Source: an uncultured Ignavibacterium sp. (GTDB taxonomy: Bacteria > Bacteroidota > Ignavibacteria > Ignavibacteriales > Ignavibacteriaceae). From it: DNA of 42,172 nucleotides. The stretch is from positions 1-42,172 of the forward strand of contig CAKZLD010000038.1 in the NCBI GenBank assembly GCA_937125135.1, written 5' to 3'. How positions within the stretch are numbered: position 1 is the first letter of the stretch; every line of letters begins with the position of its first letter. Shown piece by piece: positions 1 to 9,200 of this stretch. The notes below the pieces were generated by a model. That model worked only from the letters and a program-made list of their open reading frames with translations, searched no databases and was not told where the DNA came from. Made by a program: the position numbers and the translations under genes.

Positions 1-151
1 TTTTTATAAGGACCGTTTCAGTACTTCTGACTTCAACGAACTATGTACAATAAAAAACATAAATAAACAATCTACATAGCTCAATTACTCGTAACTACTT
101 ACCTACGAATAACTTTCAATTTCAATTAATGAAACTATCACCATATTACTT

Positions 152-159
152 TATTTTTG
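152..159 (+). promoter_or_regulatory. Candidate -7 promoter element (TATTTTTG)
   Basis: TATTTTTG matches the Bacteroidota primary-sigma -7 consensus TAnnTTTG. It lies 31 bases before the ATG at 191, which gives a leader of about 24 bases. No -33 TTTG is visible at the expected distance and no Shine-Dalgarno sequence precedes the gene. The call rests on the motif alone. Confidence 0.3.
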
Positions 160-161
160 TC

Positions 162-194
162 CATAAAATTATTCAACAGTTTTTTACTATATGG
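162..194 (+). repeat. Left copy of an imperfect direct repeat around the first gene
   Basis: The region 169-194 (TTATTCAACAG followed by TACTATATGG) matches 20 of 26 bases at 1034-1059. Both copies are preceded by CATAAA, at 162 and 1023. This copy overlaps the start codon of the gene at 191. By-eye alignment in AT-rich DNA, so chance similarity cannot be excluded. Confidence 0.3.
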
Positions 195-847
195 CAATCA
201 TCAAAAAAAATTTAATTGGTGAACTTTCAGGAAGTTTATCTGATGTTATCTTCAGAAAAAGAAACGGTAAAATAGTAGCTTACTCTAAGCCATCGAATCA
301 AAAAATCAGTAATTCAAAAAAATCAATTGATGCTAGAAAGCGTTTTGCTACTACAGTGACCCTTGCAAAAAAAATCAACTCCAATATTCTACTCTCTGAA
401 ATATGGAAAATTTCTAATATCTCTGCGACCAATGCGTATCAAAAAATAATCAAAATCAATAGCAAATTTTCTGAACCCGATTGTATTTCTGTACAAAATA
501 AATTAGTACCTGACTCAAGATTCAATGCTTTTTTTACTTTCAAATACGATAATAATTTTCTTTATACTGATCTCGACTGTAAAAAATTAAATAAAGTATT
601 ATTAAAATTTCCAATTATTCACTATTTAATTTATGCAGTTACTATCTCAAATGATAAATATATTGAAATGATAAATATTGAATTACCTGATCTAAGATAT
701 CTAAACAGCTATAGTGCAGAAATCAACTTGGATAGAATTATAAATTCAAAAACTCTCTCTGCAGTTGCTCTTACAACTATTACCGCTAATCCTAGCAAAA
801 CTAAAAAGCTTATATGGACTTCGTCAGTGGGATTCAAAATTATTTAA
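191..847 (+). CDS. Hypothetical protein with DUF6266-like N-terminus
   Basis: This is a 218-residue basic protein with no signal peptide and no membrane segment. Its first 60 residues (MAIIKKNLIGELSG, then a G-K-x-V core and a K-P motif near residues 33-34, then a Ser/Lys-rich stretch before RKRF) resemble the start of the DUF6266-type family of Bacteroidota, whose function is unknown. The remainder has no recognised motif. The gene stands alone: nothing else is encoded in the first 1.2 kb. The ATG at 191 follows a candidate -7 element at 152 without a clear ribosome-binding site. The sequence is very AT-rich and Lys/Asn/Ile-rich, more so than the housekeeping genes of this window, which would fit an acquired or fast-evolving gene. 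Imperfect direct repeats lie on both sides. The family assignment is tentative; the coding call is firmer. Confidence 0.6.
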   Translation: MAIIKKNLIGELSGSLSDVIFRKRNGKIVAYSKPSNQKISNSKKSIDARKRFATTVTLAKKINSNILLSEIWKISNISATNAYQKIIKINSKFSEPDCISVQNKLVPDSRFNAFFTFKYDNNFLYTDLDCKKLNKVLLKFPIIHYLIYAVTISNDKYIEMINIELPDLRYLNSYSAEINLDRIINSKTLSAVALTTITANPSKTKKLIWTSSVGFKII

Positions 848-1226
848 CAAAACATTAAATCAAAGTTAAATTTTAACTAATTTCATAAATCACTTTAACT
901 AAAAGATACAATTAGATTATTTGATACAATATATTTTTCGAACATTCAGATCACATAAGAAAAATATTCAAACAACAAATGCTGTCGAAACTGTGCATCG
1001 TTAATATATCTAATTTATAAAACATAAAGGCTATTTTTCAACAGTCTGCTACCATTTGGCTGGATGATGTTTTAAAGATGATTTACTTAAGCTAACAAAG
1101 AGAAAGATAAAAATTAGACTATTATGCCTATTCTGAATTGCTATGTTGCTTGATCTCACTTATTTATTTTAGATAGAGACATTTAGTTATACTTTAGATT
1201 TATATTCCATTTACACAAATTCAGAT
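848..1226. other. Intergenic region, 379 bases, no gene seen
   Basis: No open frame of useful length, tRNA or ncRNA was recognised. It contains the short palindrome AGTTAAATTTTAACT (864-878) just after the first gene, possibly a weak AT-rich terminator, and the right copy of the direct repeat at 1023-1059. It separates converging genes. Confidence 0.5.
1023..1059 (+). repeat. Right copy of an imperfect direct repeat
   Basis: CATAAA, then TTTTTCAACAG and TACCATTTGG, mirror the sequence at 162-194 with a small length difference between the two blocks. The two copies enclose about 860 bases containing a single gene. Confidence 0.3.
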
Positions 1227-2717
1227 TCAAAATTGAAAATATATGAATGGTTGAATATCACTTGATTTGAATTGTAATATTATTATTAAAATAAATCCGA
1301 TGTAAAGAATTTGATAAATAAAATTCATATTGATAATTATTCCTATGAAATATTCTTCAAACCTTTTACCTACATAATGCAAGATGTATCCAAATACCAT
1401 TACGACAAATATCATCTGATATACTAATGGAAATTTTATCAAAAGTTCAACTTGAAAATCACTATAAATTTTACTAATAATGATTATGGAAGTTTCGAAA
1501 TCTTTAGCTCGAAAAAAAATCCAGCAGAAACTTACTATATTAAATGTAACTATTAGACCAACCAACTTTGTAAATGTATTTTTATTAAACTTGTTTGGTA
1601 AGTCAAAGACTTTTTCAACTCCTAACCAAAATCCGTGTATAAATCCCCACAATACAAATTTCCAATTTGCGCCGTGCCACAATCCACCAAGAAGCATTGT
1701 AATAATCAAATTGAAATAAGTCCTTATAATTCCTTTTCTATTCCCACCAAGTGTTATATAAAGGTAATCCCTCAACCAACTAGACAGAGATATATGCCAT
1801 CTTCTCCAAAACTCAGTTAAACTTACTGATTGATACGGTGAATCAAAATTTTTCGGCAATTTTATACCTAACATTAAAGCAAGTCCGATTGCCATATCGG
1901 AATATCCGGAAAAATCACAATAAATCTGAATTCCATATGCATACACACCCATTAAAATCTCTATACCACTAAATCTTAATGGTTCTTCAAATATTCTATC
2001 AACAAAATTTACGCTTAGAAAATCTGCTATCACAATTTTTTTAAATAATCCTGCCATAATAAGATAAATGGCTTGCCCAAAATCACTTCTGTTAAGATAA
2101 TAATCATTATTTATCTGTGGGATAATTACTGAAGCTCTTATAATTGGACCTGCAACTAATTGAGGAAAAAATGATATGCAGAATAAGTAATCAATATAAC
2201 TCTTTAACGGTTGAATTTTTTTTCTGTAAATATCAATTGTATAACTTAATGATTGAAATGTATAGAATGATATTCCCGCTGGAAGAAAAATATCATAAAA
2301 ATGTAGGTTACCAGAAAATAAATTGTTTATTGTATCAACAAAAAAATTTGTGTACTTAAAGTATGACAGGATTGATAAATTACTAATTAAACTTATCAGC
2401 AAATAGATTCTCCTCCTCAGTAGTGCTTCAGTGTTGTAAATCTTGAAAGCAACTAAATAATCTATAATTGTGGTAATTAAAATTAGAAAGAAATAGAATC
2501 CACTGCTCTTGTAATAAAAATATAATGAAAATACTACAATGTATAATATTCTTAATTTTTTATTTTTATAAATAAAGTTGTGTAATACAATAAAAATGGT
2601 AAATATAATTAGGAATGTAGCACTGCTAAAGATCAAAGGCTCATTTGAATTATAAATAAATAATCCAAAAAATTTATTTAAATCAAATTGGTTAATGAAT
2701 CTTTCAATTTCTTTCAT
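1227..2717 (-). CDS. MBOAT-family O-acyltransferase (AlgI-like)
   Basis: This is a 496-residue polytopic inner-membrane protein of the membrane-bound O-acyltransferase family. Members such as AlgI and PatA move acetyl groups across the membrane for O-acetylation of exopolysaccharide or peptidoglycan. Hydrophobic segments run through nearly the whole length. Family hallmarks are the stretch around FFPQLVAGPI (183-192), YCDFSGYSDMAIG (266-278), WRRWHISLSSWLRDY (304-318) and LGGLWHGANW (343-352), where His348 is the expected catalytic histidine. The length is typical for AlgI. The start overlaps the end of the preceding SGNH gene by 14 bases, so the two are translationally coupled. The two SGNH proteins upstream are the likely partners that complete acetyl transfer outside the membrane. 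The polymer acetylated cannot be told from sequence. The family call is secure. Confidence 0.93.
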   Translation of the reverse strand: MKEIERFINQFDLNKFFGLFIYNSNEPLIFSSATFLIIFTIFIVLHNFIYKNKKLRILYIVVFSLYFYYKSSGFYFFLILITTIIDYLVAFKIYNTEALLRRRIYLLISLISNLSILSYFKYTNFFVDTINNLFSGNLHFYDIFLPAGISFYTFQSLSYTIDIYRKKIQPLKSYIDYLFCISFFPQLVAGPIIRASVIIPQINNDYYLNRSDFGQAIYLIMAGLFKKIVIADFLSVNFVDRIFEEPLRFSGIEILMGVYAYGIQIYCDFSGYSDMAIGLALMLGIKLPKNFDSPYQSVSLTEFWRRWHISLSSWLRDYLYITLGGNRKGIIRTYFNLIITMLLGGLWHGANWKFVLWGFIHGFWLGVEKVFDLPNKFNKNTFTKLVGLIVTFNIVSFCWIFFRAKDFETSIIIISKIYSDFQVELLIKFPLVYQMIFVVMVFGYILHYVGKRFEEYFIGIIINMNFIYQILYIGFILIIILQFKSSDIQPFIYFQF

Positions 2718-3549
2718 GACTATTGATTATAGCTTTTGCCATTAATACTCCTTGCAAAAAATATCCCTGATGACTGAAATGAATCATATCTCTGCTTGAT
2801 AATCCATTTTTTAACCAATAATTTCTCGAATTCTTTCCTCCAGCAACCTCGTATAAATCATATAAAGCAATTTTTTTGTCCTCAACTATCTGTTTAATAA
2901 CTTTATTGATAACCTCAGAATTATTTGTTTTTTGCCGTTTTTTTATTATTTCAATTGGAGTAACCAATACTATTTCCGAATTTATTTTGTGAAACTTTTC
3001 TACTAAAGATGATATGTAAAAATTCAAATCGTTTTCACTGTAATTTGCAACTTTATCATTTGTCCCTAATGAAATAATTGTGAGATCAGGTTTAAATTCA
3101 TTAATAACATTATCTAATTCATTAAGGCTTGAAAAATATTCGAAAGTTTTACCTGATAAGGCAATACCAAAATATTCAATACCTATTGAATCCTTCTCAA
3201 AAGGAATAGTGACGGTTTTACTAACTTTTTTGTAGAAAACTTTTTTCCTCCTCCCTTTTTTAATCACAACTTTTCTGTTTTCCTCAAAAAATAATCTTGC
3301 ATCGTGAATTAGATATCTATTTCTTAATGTTAATATAAATCCTTTGGAAATATCTCCGGAAGCTAGATGAGAATCCCCAATGTGCAATATTCTAATTTTG
3401 CTTGAACTACTTAATTTCTTATAAAATTTAGGTTCATGATTAAATACTATATAGTTTTTATTAAGTTCAATGAAATCATATTTAGAAACGGCTGTATCTT
3501 GTGAAAAGATTATTTCCGAGATAAATAAAAATAAAAATAGCTTTATCAT
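2704..3549 (-). CDS. Secreted SGNH/GDSL-like hydrolase, probable acetyl-transfer partner
   Basis: The 281-residue protein begins with a hydrophobic signal peptide (about residues 1-17, ending near FSQ). It shows SGNH-hydrolase blocks: GDSH at 58-61 with the nucleophile candidate Ser60, GTND at 162-165 and DMIH at 254-257 supplying the Asp-x-x-His pair. Such proteins are esterases or acetyltransferases. Next to an MBOAT protein they usually carry out the last step of polysaccharide O-acetylation in the periplasm, as AlgJ/AlgX or PatB do. Its ATG overlaps the stop of the previous gene by four bases (ATGA) and its end overlaps the MBOAT gene, so the three genes form one operon. All three SGNH blocks look intact. 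Substrate and direction of the reaction (adding or removing acetyl) are inference. Confidence 0.85.
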   Translation of the reverse strand: MIKLFLFLFISEIIFSQDTAVSKYDFIELNKNYIVFNHEPKFYKKLSSSSKIRILHIGDSHLASGDISKGFILTLRNRYLIHDARLFFEENRKVVIKKGRRKKVFYKKVSKTVTIPFEKDSIGIEYFGIALSGKTFEYFSSLNELDNVINEFKPDLTIISLGTNDKVANYSENDLNFYISSLVEKFHKINSEIVLVTPIEIIKKRQKTNNSEVINKVIKQIVEDKKIALYDLYEVAGGKNSRNYWLKNGLSSRDMIHFSHQGYFLQGVLMAKAIINSHERN

Positions 3550-4904
3550 CTTTTTTGAAGTGTATCCTTATTTACGCTAAAATTGGTAATTTTTTCAAAA
3601 ATTCTTTTACCGATAAATTTTGCACCGCCTCTACTAATGTGTAAATAATCCTGTGCTGCTAATCCTTTATCAACCCATTTAACAATACTATTTACACCTC
3701 CCATTAAATCTAATAAATTGATAAAACTTGACCCCGTTTCCTCAGCTAGTTGTTTCTGTGCTTTTATGAGATTAAATATATTAGGATCAGTAATATAACT
3801 TTCTCCTTCTTTTTTCCCTCTGTCCCCTATGCTAACTATTAAAATATCTGCTTTCGGAAAACATTCCTTAAAATATTCAACTACTCTCTTCATCTGATTT
3901 TTATAATGGGAATAGTTTGTAACACTATCACTAAGAACATTCATTCCATACTGAAAAACTACTAATCTATAATTCAGATATTCATTAAATTTTTTTAAGT
4001 TTTCCGAAGGTATTTTATGAAGGGTAGTTCCTGAATATCCTCGAAGAGAAAAATTATCCACATATATTCCATTTCCTTTTTCAACTGATACACCATACAC
4101 TCTCATTAAATTAGGAGAGAAATTCATTGTCAGTTGATCATTTGCGCTATTTAAATCGATTACAAATTGACTTAGATAGTTTGTTTTTCCTGAGATTTCA
4201 ATCTTGTTATCATTCACAAAAAAATATGGAATCGTATCTTGAGTCAACACTGAATCACTTATTTTGTAAAAAAGTCTCAATAAATTATAATTTGCCTCTG
4301 GTGTCAAAGTTTTAAATGTAATTGTGAAATCCTCTTTAGGCTCAAATACTGCTCCTGAAATACCAAAATCGTATGTTTTTTTAGACTTATTTAATGCGTA
4401 AGTATTTATTTTATCTTCATCATATTCAAATGTTACTTTATTCCGAAATCGTGCATCAACAGAACTTAATGGGAGAAAACCAACACCGCTTCCTCCATAT
4501 TTCCTCTGCAAAAGAGTTCTTAAATCACTAGTTATCAAATCTCCTTCAATCTCCGAATCACCATAATAAGCAATACGTATAGGTTTTTCTTTATATTCTT
4601 CACTCTCCAAAGAAGACCAGAAATTTTTTAAGTGTACAAACGAATAATTACTTTTATTTGGTTTATATTGATCATCTAATGAAACTCTTTGATCGTCTAC
4701 ATTGAAAATATTTTCCTGCATGAGTTTTGAAAGTTGTTTTTCTTTTATGAAAGTAGAATCCTTCCTTATATCTGCAAAGAAATCAATCTTTTTTAACTTT
4801 AAATTGAATATACGAATCTCACCAACGAATGATAAGCCTATAAGGAAGATAATGATTATTAGACTAAGATAGACAGGCCTTTTATTAACTATGTTACTAT
4901 TCAT
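3546..4904 (-). CDS. Membrane-anchored SGNH-like protein
   Basis: This 452-residue protein has one N-terminal membrane segment (about residues 10-28) and a large periplasmic part. SGNH-type blocks are visible: YGDSEIEGD at 114-122 (nucleophile candidate Ser117), QYGMN at 318-322 in the place of the GxND block, and DYLH at 419-422. A stretch of about 130 residues between the first two blocks (roughly 170-300) looks beta-rich and may be a carbohydrate-binding-like insert. It is the first gene of the O-acetylation cluster. A GGGGTGA sequence lies seven bases before the ATG as a ribosome-binding site. It resembles SGNH proteins that accompany MBOAT acyltransferases in Bacteroidota. Having two different SGNH proteins suggests distinct roles, such as acetyl acceptor and final transferase. 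That division is inference. Confidence 0.8.
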   Translation of the reverse strand: MNSNIVNKRPVYLSLIIIIFLIGLSFVGEIRIFNLKLKKIDFFADIRKDSTFIKEKQLSKLMQENIFNVDDQRVSLDDQYKPNKSNYSFVHLKNFWSSLESEEYKEKPIRIAYYGDSEIEGDLITSDLRTLLQRKYGGSGVGFLPLSSVDARFRNKVTFEYDEDKINTYALNKSKKTYDFGISGAVFEPKEDFTITFKTLTPEANYNLLRLFYKISDSVLTQDTIPYFFVNDNKIEISGKTNYLSQFVIDLNSANDQLTMNFSPNLMRVYGVSVEKGNGIYVDNFSLRGYSGTTLHKIPSENLKKFNEYLNYRLVVFQYGMNVLSDSVTNYSHYKNQMKRVVEYFKECFPKADILIVSIGDRGKKEGESYITDPNIFNLIKAQKQLAEETGSSFINLLDLMGGVNSIVKWVDKGLAAQDYLHISRGGAKFIGKRIFEKITNFSVNKDTLQKR

Positions 4905-4940
4905 AACATTTCACCCCAGTTTAATTTTCTTTTAACCGTC

Positions 4941-4948
4941 CAAACTTA
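4941..4948 (-). promoter_or_regulatory. Candidate -7 promoter element (TAAGTTTG) of the O-acetylation operon
   Basis: On the minus strand TAAGTTTG matches TAnnTTTG. It would give a leader of roughly 30 bases before the start at 4904. No TTTG is present at the exact -33 distance; TTG occurs four bases too close, inside the palindrome at 4962-4973. Confidence 0.35.
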
Positions 4949-4961
4949 TTTATTTTCGGAA

Positions 4962-4973
4962 GAACAATTGTTC
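4962..4973. promoter_or_regulatory. Perfect 12-base palindrome, possible operator
   Basis: GAACAATTGTTC is a perfect inverted repeat 14 bases upstream of the candidate -7 element, overlapping the place of the -33 region. Its GAAC-N4-GTTC core is the same as the core of the Gram-positive LexA box, but nothing in the downstream operon is an SOS gene. A role as an operator is inference. Confidence 0.3.
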
Positions 4974-5426
4974 AAAGTAAATTAAAAATAGCTGATGAAA
5001 ATTAAATAATCAATCATTATAATAAAAATGTTAGTAATAACAATCGTACTTTATATTCTACAATGTTTCATATAATAAATCACTCTAATCATTGATGCCA
5101 TATTTGCAGTTTTATTCAAAAAAATGATAAAAAGCAAAATTTAAATAGCTATATAAAATAAATGTTTAATCCTAAATAAAATTTTTGATTTTAGCAAAAT
5201 TATAATTTTATGAAGTTCTAACTACTTCAAAGTACTCCTTTAAATTATTTAACGACCAAACTGTAATTTTATTAAAATTTAACCCTTTGTCACCAAACTA
5301 TTATATCGTGAAATTAATAAATGTTTTGCTTAATTCTTAAACTTTTTGTAAGATTAATATTAAACTCTAGCTACTTTTAATTTAATTAGTGAAAGTCCAA
5401 CTGAACCTAATTCAATATCTTTAAAT

Positions 5427-5520
5427 TGTTATTCCGCCCACCCTAAACTGATCGTTTCAGTATCTCTCTTTTTTGTCATTCTGAACTTATTTCCAAATCT
5501 CACCAATTGTCATTCCGAAC
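5427..5520. repeat. Three degenerate TGTCATTCnGAAC repeats
   Basis: TGTTATTCCG begins near 5427, TGTCATTCTGAAC lies at 5474-5486 and TGTCATTCCGAAC at 5508-5520. The last two differ at one base. They look like decayed copies of a short dispersed intergenic repeat. No coding frame crosses them. Confidence 0.4.
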
Positions 5521-5685
5521 TCAAATCGTAATTTATGAGACCTTCATAACGAATTTGTTTAAAACTTCCAAATAGCAAATATTTTTTTGTTTTCAATCTT
5601 AAATCTGAATTCGATAAAACTTGACCTCAATATTTAATTTATTTTACCCCAAAACTTCATTCTTATGTAATGATTTGATAGAAAA

Positions 5686-5738
5686 TTATATCGTTGACTC
5701 ACCTTGCGATTGCTTCTTTGCGACTCGTAGCGATATAA
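5686..5738. repeat. 53-base palindromic repeat element
   Basis: TTATATCG (5686-5693) and CGATATAA (5731-5738) are perfect 8-base inverted ends around a locally GC-richer core with two TTGCGA copies. Part of the same sequence (ATATCGTTG, then TTCTTTGCG) recurs at the right edge of the window, at 42152-42172. This suggests a dispersed palindromic repeat. Confidence 0.45.
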
Positions 5739-5841
5739 AAATTGATAACTGATTTTCCTACTCAAACCATCTACTTATTTTCCATTAAAATAAATTGATG
5801 TCTTATTATTTTCTTTATTAAAAGATACATTAAACTCATTT

Positions 5842-5896
5842 CACATACGCTCCACATACGCATATCTTTCGATTATCTATCATTTATCTTTCGATT
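5842..5896. repeat. Short direct repeats CACATACGC and ATCTTTCGATT
   Basis: CACATACGC occurs at 5842-5850 and 5853-5861 (period 11). ATCTTTCGATT occurs at 5864-5874 and 5886-5896 (period 22). Both are exact. No function is evident; slippage remnants or decayed binding sites are possible. Confidence 0.4.
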
Positions 5897-6293
5897 TTAT
5901 CATAGAATTAACTGATTGAGAACATTTTTTTTAAATTATTAGATAGTTCATTGAGAGTTAGTTTTTAAATAATTAGCCATAACAGTAAAAATAATAGTTT
6001 CATTTATATCGAATTTTTATTTGATTTCATTCATACAATTAAATTTATTTTTTAGATATAAATAAAGGACTAAAAATCTATTCATCGTAAAAACTTTACT
6101 AACAAATAAAATTATGCTCTCATTTTGATACAATTATATGATTTCACTCACAACCTAAAATTAACAAAAAAAATCCTTGACAAATATTCTGTAATTAAAT
6201 CAATTCAAAATGCAAGTATAATTTATTTATACATACTTGTAATTGAACTATTCCTGAGGGAAAAAATAATATTAATAAATTAAGGAGGTTAAA

Positions 6294-9200
6294 ATGAATA
6301 ACAAATTCTTTGTGCTCTTAACCTCACTTCTTTTTTATGTGGGGTTTACTTTTGCTCAAGCACCTGTTATTCCTGCAGATGGAGCAGTGAATGTTCTGCA
6401 GAGTACTGCCAGTGTTAGTTGGACGCCTTTTGATGACGGAAATGGAACAGCTCCATTTTATGATGCAGAGTATTCATTGACTGGAGCATTTGCTGGTGAA
6501 GAAATTGTCATGACAGTTTCTGGTAATTCTGCTTCTCTTCCTACTCTATCATTTAATACAAACTACTATTGGCGAGTTAGAGATAACGATACAGATGGTT
6601 CCGGAACTCCTGGTGCCTGGTCTAATTTTTCCTTTAAAACTGGCTTTCCAACTCTAAGCCTTTCTTCCCCAGCTAATGGTGCAATTGTAAGTCAAACACC
6701 TACATTAAGCTGGAGCACAAGTGCACCCGTTTCATTCGTTGATTACACGATAAACATTTCAGGTCCTAATGGATATAATGCAAATATCACAACTACGAGT
6801 CCTTATACATTTCCCAGTAACCTTGATTTCGGAACATATACTTGGAGCGTTACCATTGATGACAATAATACTCCATTAGATAATGTACCATTTACAACCA
6901 CAACCAGAACATTTAATATATATCCTGCATTACTAACTCCACCAAATACAATTACTGGAGTATCAGTTGAACCAGAATTTACCTGGGAAAATGATGGAAC
7001 TTCAACTTATTTGTTGGAAATTTCAAATTCAAATACTTTCGGTACTATTTTAGCTTCTTATAATGGTACTGGTGGTTCATATAATTTCACTGAAGCTGAT
7101 TTAGGCATGCCACTAAACAATAATACTTTTTATTATTGGAGAGTTACTGTAAATGGATTAACAACTCCATCTTATTCATTTAAAACTACGGCAAATGTTG
7201 GATTAAATTTAGCGAACCCTGGAAACGCCTCTATTGTATATCAATATGATCCATTAATGTTCTCCTGGTATTTAGGTCAAGCACAAGGTTCTTTGAGATT
7301 TTCATTACAAGTAATTCAATCCGCAACAGCTCCAACACAATCAGATTGGGCAACTCAAGTAACAAATTATGTTAATGGTAATCCTCATACTTTTACTCAT
7401 TTTTCAGATAATTTAACTACTACATTTCATTCAGTAAGTGGATTCTTAGGAGGATTAAGATATTACTGGAGAGTAGTCGCTTATTATGATAACGGTACTG
7501 TTGCAAATCAATTTGATTTCAGCGATAAAGTAGTGAGATATTCTCCTGTTTATTATTTCGATACCAGCGGTGGTGCTGTTACTGCTTATCCAAGCTGGCC
7601 TTCAGGAGGCTATACAATATATACTTTAACTCCATATTATTATTGGTACACTTTAATTTATCAACCAGGATTAACTTTTACAGTAGTTGTTTCACCCACA
7701 CCGGATATTGACAGTGATGGTAAATTAGATGACGAAGTCGGTGCTTCGACAATCGCTGCAGGAACTAATTATTTTGCTGTACAACCTTCAAACTTAAACG
7801 AAGGAACAACATATTATTGGCAAGTTATATCAACTTATAATTTAATTAATACTTATTCTGCAATTCATTCATTTGTAACTTATGCACCCAGTGCTGTAAC
7901 AGCGTATGTTCCAGTTCCTTCTTGGCCTGTTGGTGGAGTTACAGTATATACAACTGCTCCTTCATTACATTGGTGGGTAGGTGGTCCGTATAACAATCTC
8001 TTATTCGACATTCAATGGGGTACAGATCCAACATTAACAGTTAATACACTTGTTAGTGGATTAAGTAATTTATGGCATCAGTTAACTGGTTTGACAAACG
8101 GAGTAACTTACTATTGGAGAGTTAGATCATTTGAGAATGGTAATCCTCTTAATGTATCAGCTTGGTCTGCAATACAATCATTTACAGTTGTTGGCGGAGC
8201 TTCAAGTTATACTGTTGCATCCTGGCCTGTCGGTAATCCGATTGTTTATACTGATTTACCAACTTTGTCTTGGTATGTTGAAGGTTCGACTGCTGGTTGG
8301 TCTGGATACAGAGTGAAATGGCAAGCTAATACTGCTCCCGCAGATTGGGCTACTGTAATGAATGTCGCGGATGTTATGAATGTTAATCAAATGTTTTATA
8401 CTTTTACTTCGGCTTTAAATTATGGAACTACTTATTATTGGGCTGTTGCTTTATATGACGGTGTGAATAATCCAGCTCATGGAGCTTATTCACAGGGTTC
8501 GTTTACACTTGTTGGTGGTTCTTCAGTTGGAATAGTATTAACTTATCCGGCAAATTTATCCGTGGTTTACACTCAATCCCCCACATTATATTGGTATGTA
8601 AATGGAACTCCAACTGGAATTACATCATATCAATTAATGTATTCACAACAATCTGACTTCAGCGGTCCAACTACAGTCACAGTAAGTGGAATTCCAAATA
8701 CTTTTTATGCTCTTTCAGGATTAACACCAGGCGCAACATATTACTGGAGAGTAAGAGGACATTATTCAGGTACGACTTATACAAGTTGGTCTTCAACTTT
8801 TGAATTTGTTGTAGATGCAGGCGCAAGTCCTGTTGCTCCGAAAATTGGTTCACCAAATAATGTGAACATCACTGCAAATTCACCTGTATTATCCTGGTTC
8901 TTGCCAGTTCAATCAAGTTCACCACTACGATACAGAGTTGAATTAGCTTCTAATCCAGGATTTGCAAATGCACAGACTTTCGATAATGTCGCTAATCTAC
9001 AACAGGCAGTATCTAACTTAAATGTTGGTCAGTATTATTGGAGAGTAAGATCTTATGTTGCTAATAATCCTGCAAATCAATCAGGATATTCACCAACTGG
9101 AAGCTTCACAGTAAATTCACCAACCAGTGCTGATGATGGTACTAAATTAATACCTCAGCAATTTGAGGTTTCTCAAAATTATCCTAATCCATTTAATCCA

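Larger units (their letters stand above)
4905..6293. other. 1.39-kb gene-free region with degenerate repeats
   Basis: No plausible protein or tRNA gene was seen on either strand. The region is very AT-rich and carries scattered, somewhat less AT-rich fragments: three TGTnATTCnG motifs (5427-5520), an inverted-repeat element (5686-5738) and two kinds of short direct repeat (5842-5896). Its right end contains the leader of the gene at 6294, with TTGACA at 6177, TATAAT at 6217 and the ribosome-binding site AAGGAGG about six bases before the ATG. Unannotated small RNAs cannot be excluded. Confidence 0.6.

Noticed and set aside
6177-6222. TTGACA and TATAAT before the FnIII-repeat gene as one promoter
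   Set aside because: They are 34 bases apart, too far for a single sigma-70 promoter; either may be chance in AT-rich DNA.
4905-6293. CRISPR array or tRNA cluster in the long gene-free region
   Set aside because: The repeats are too few, irregular and short for CRISPR, and no cloverleaf or CCA-type end was recognised.
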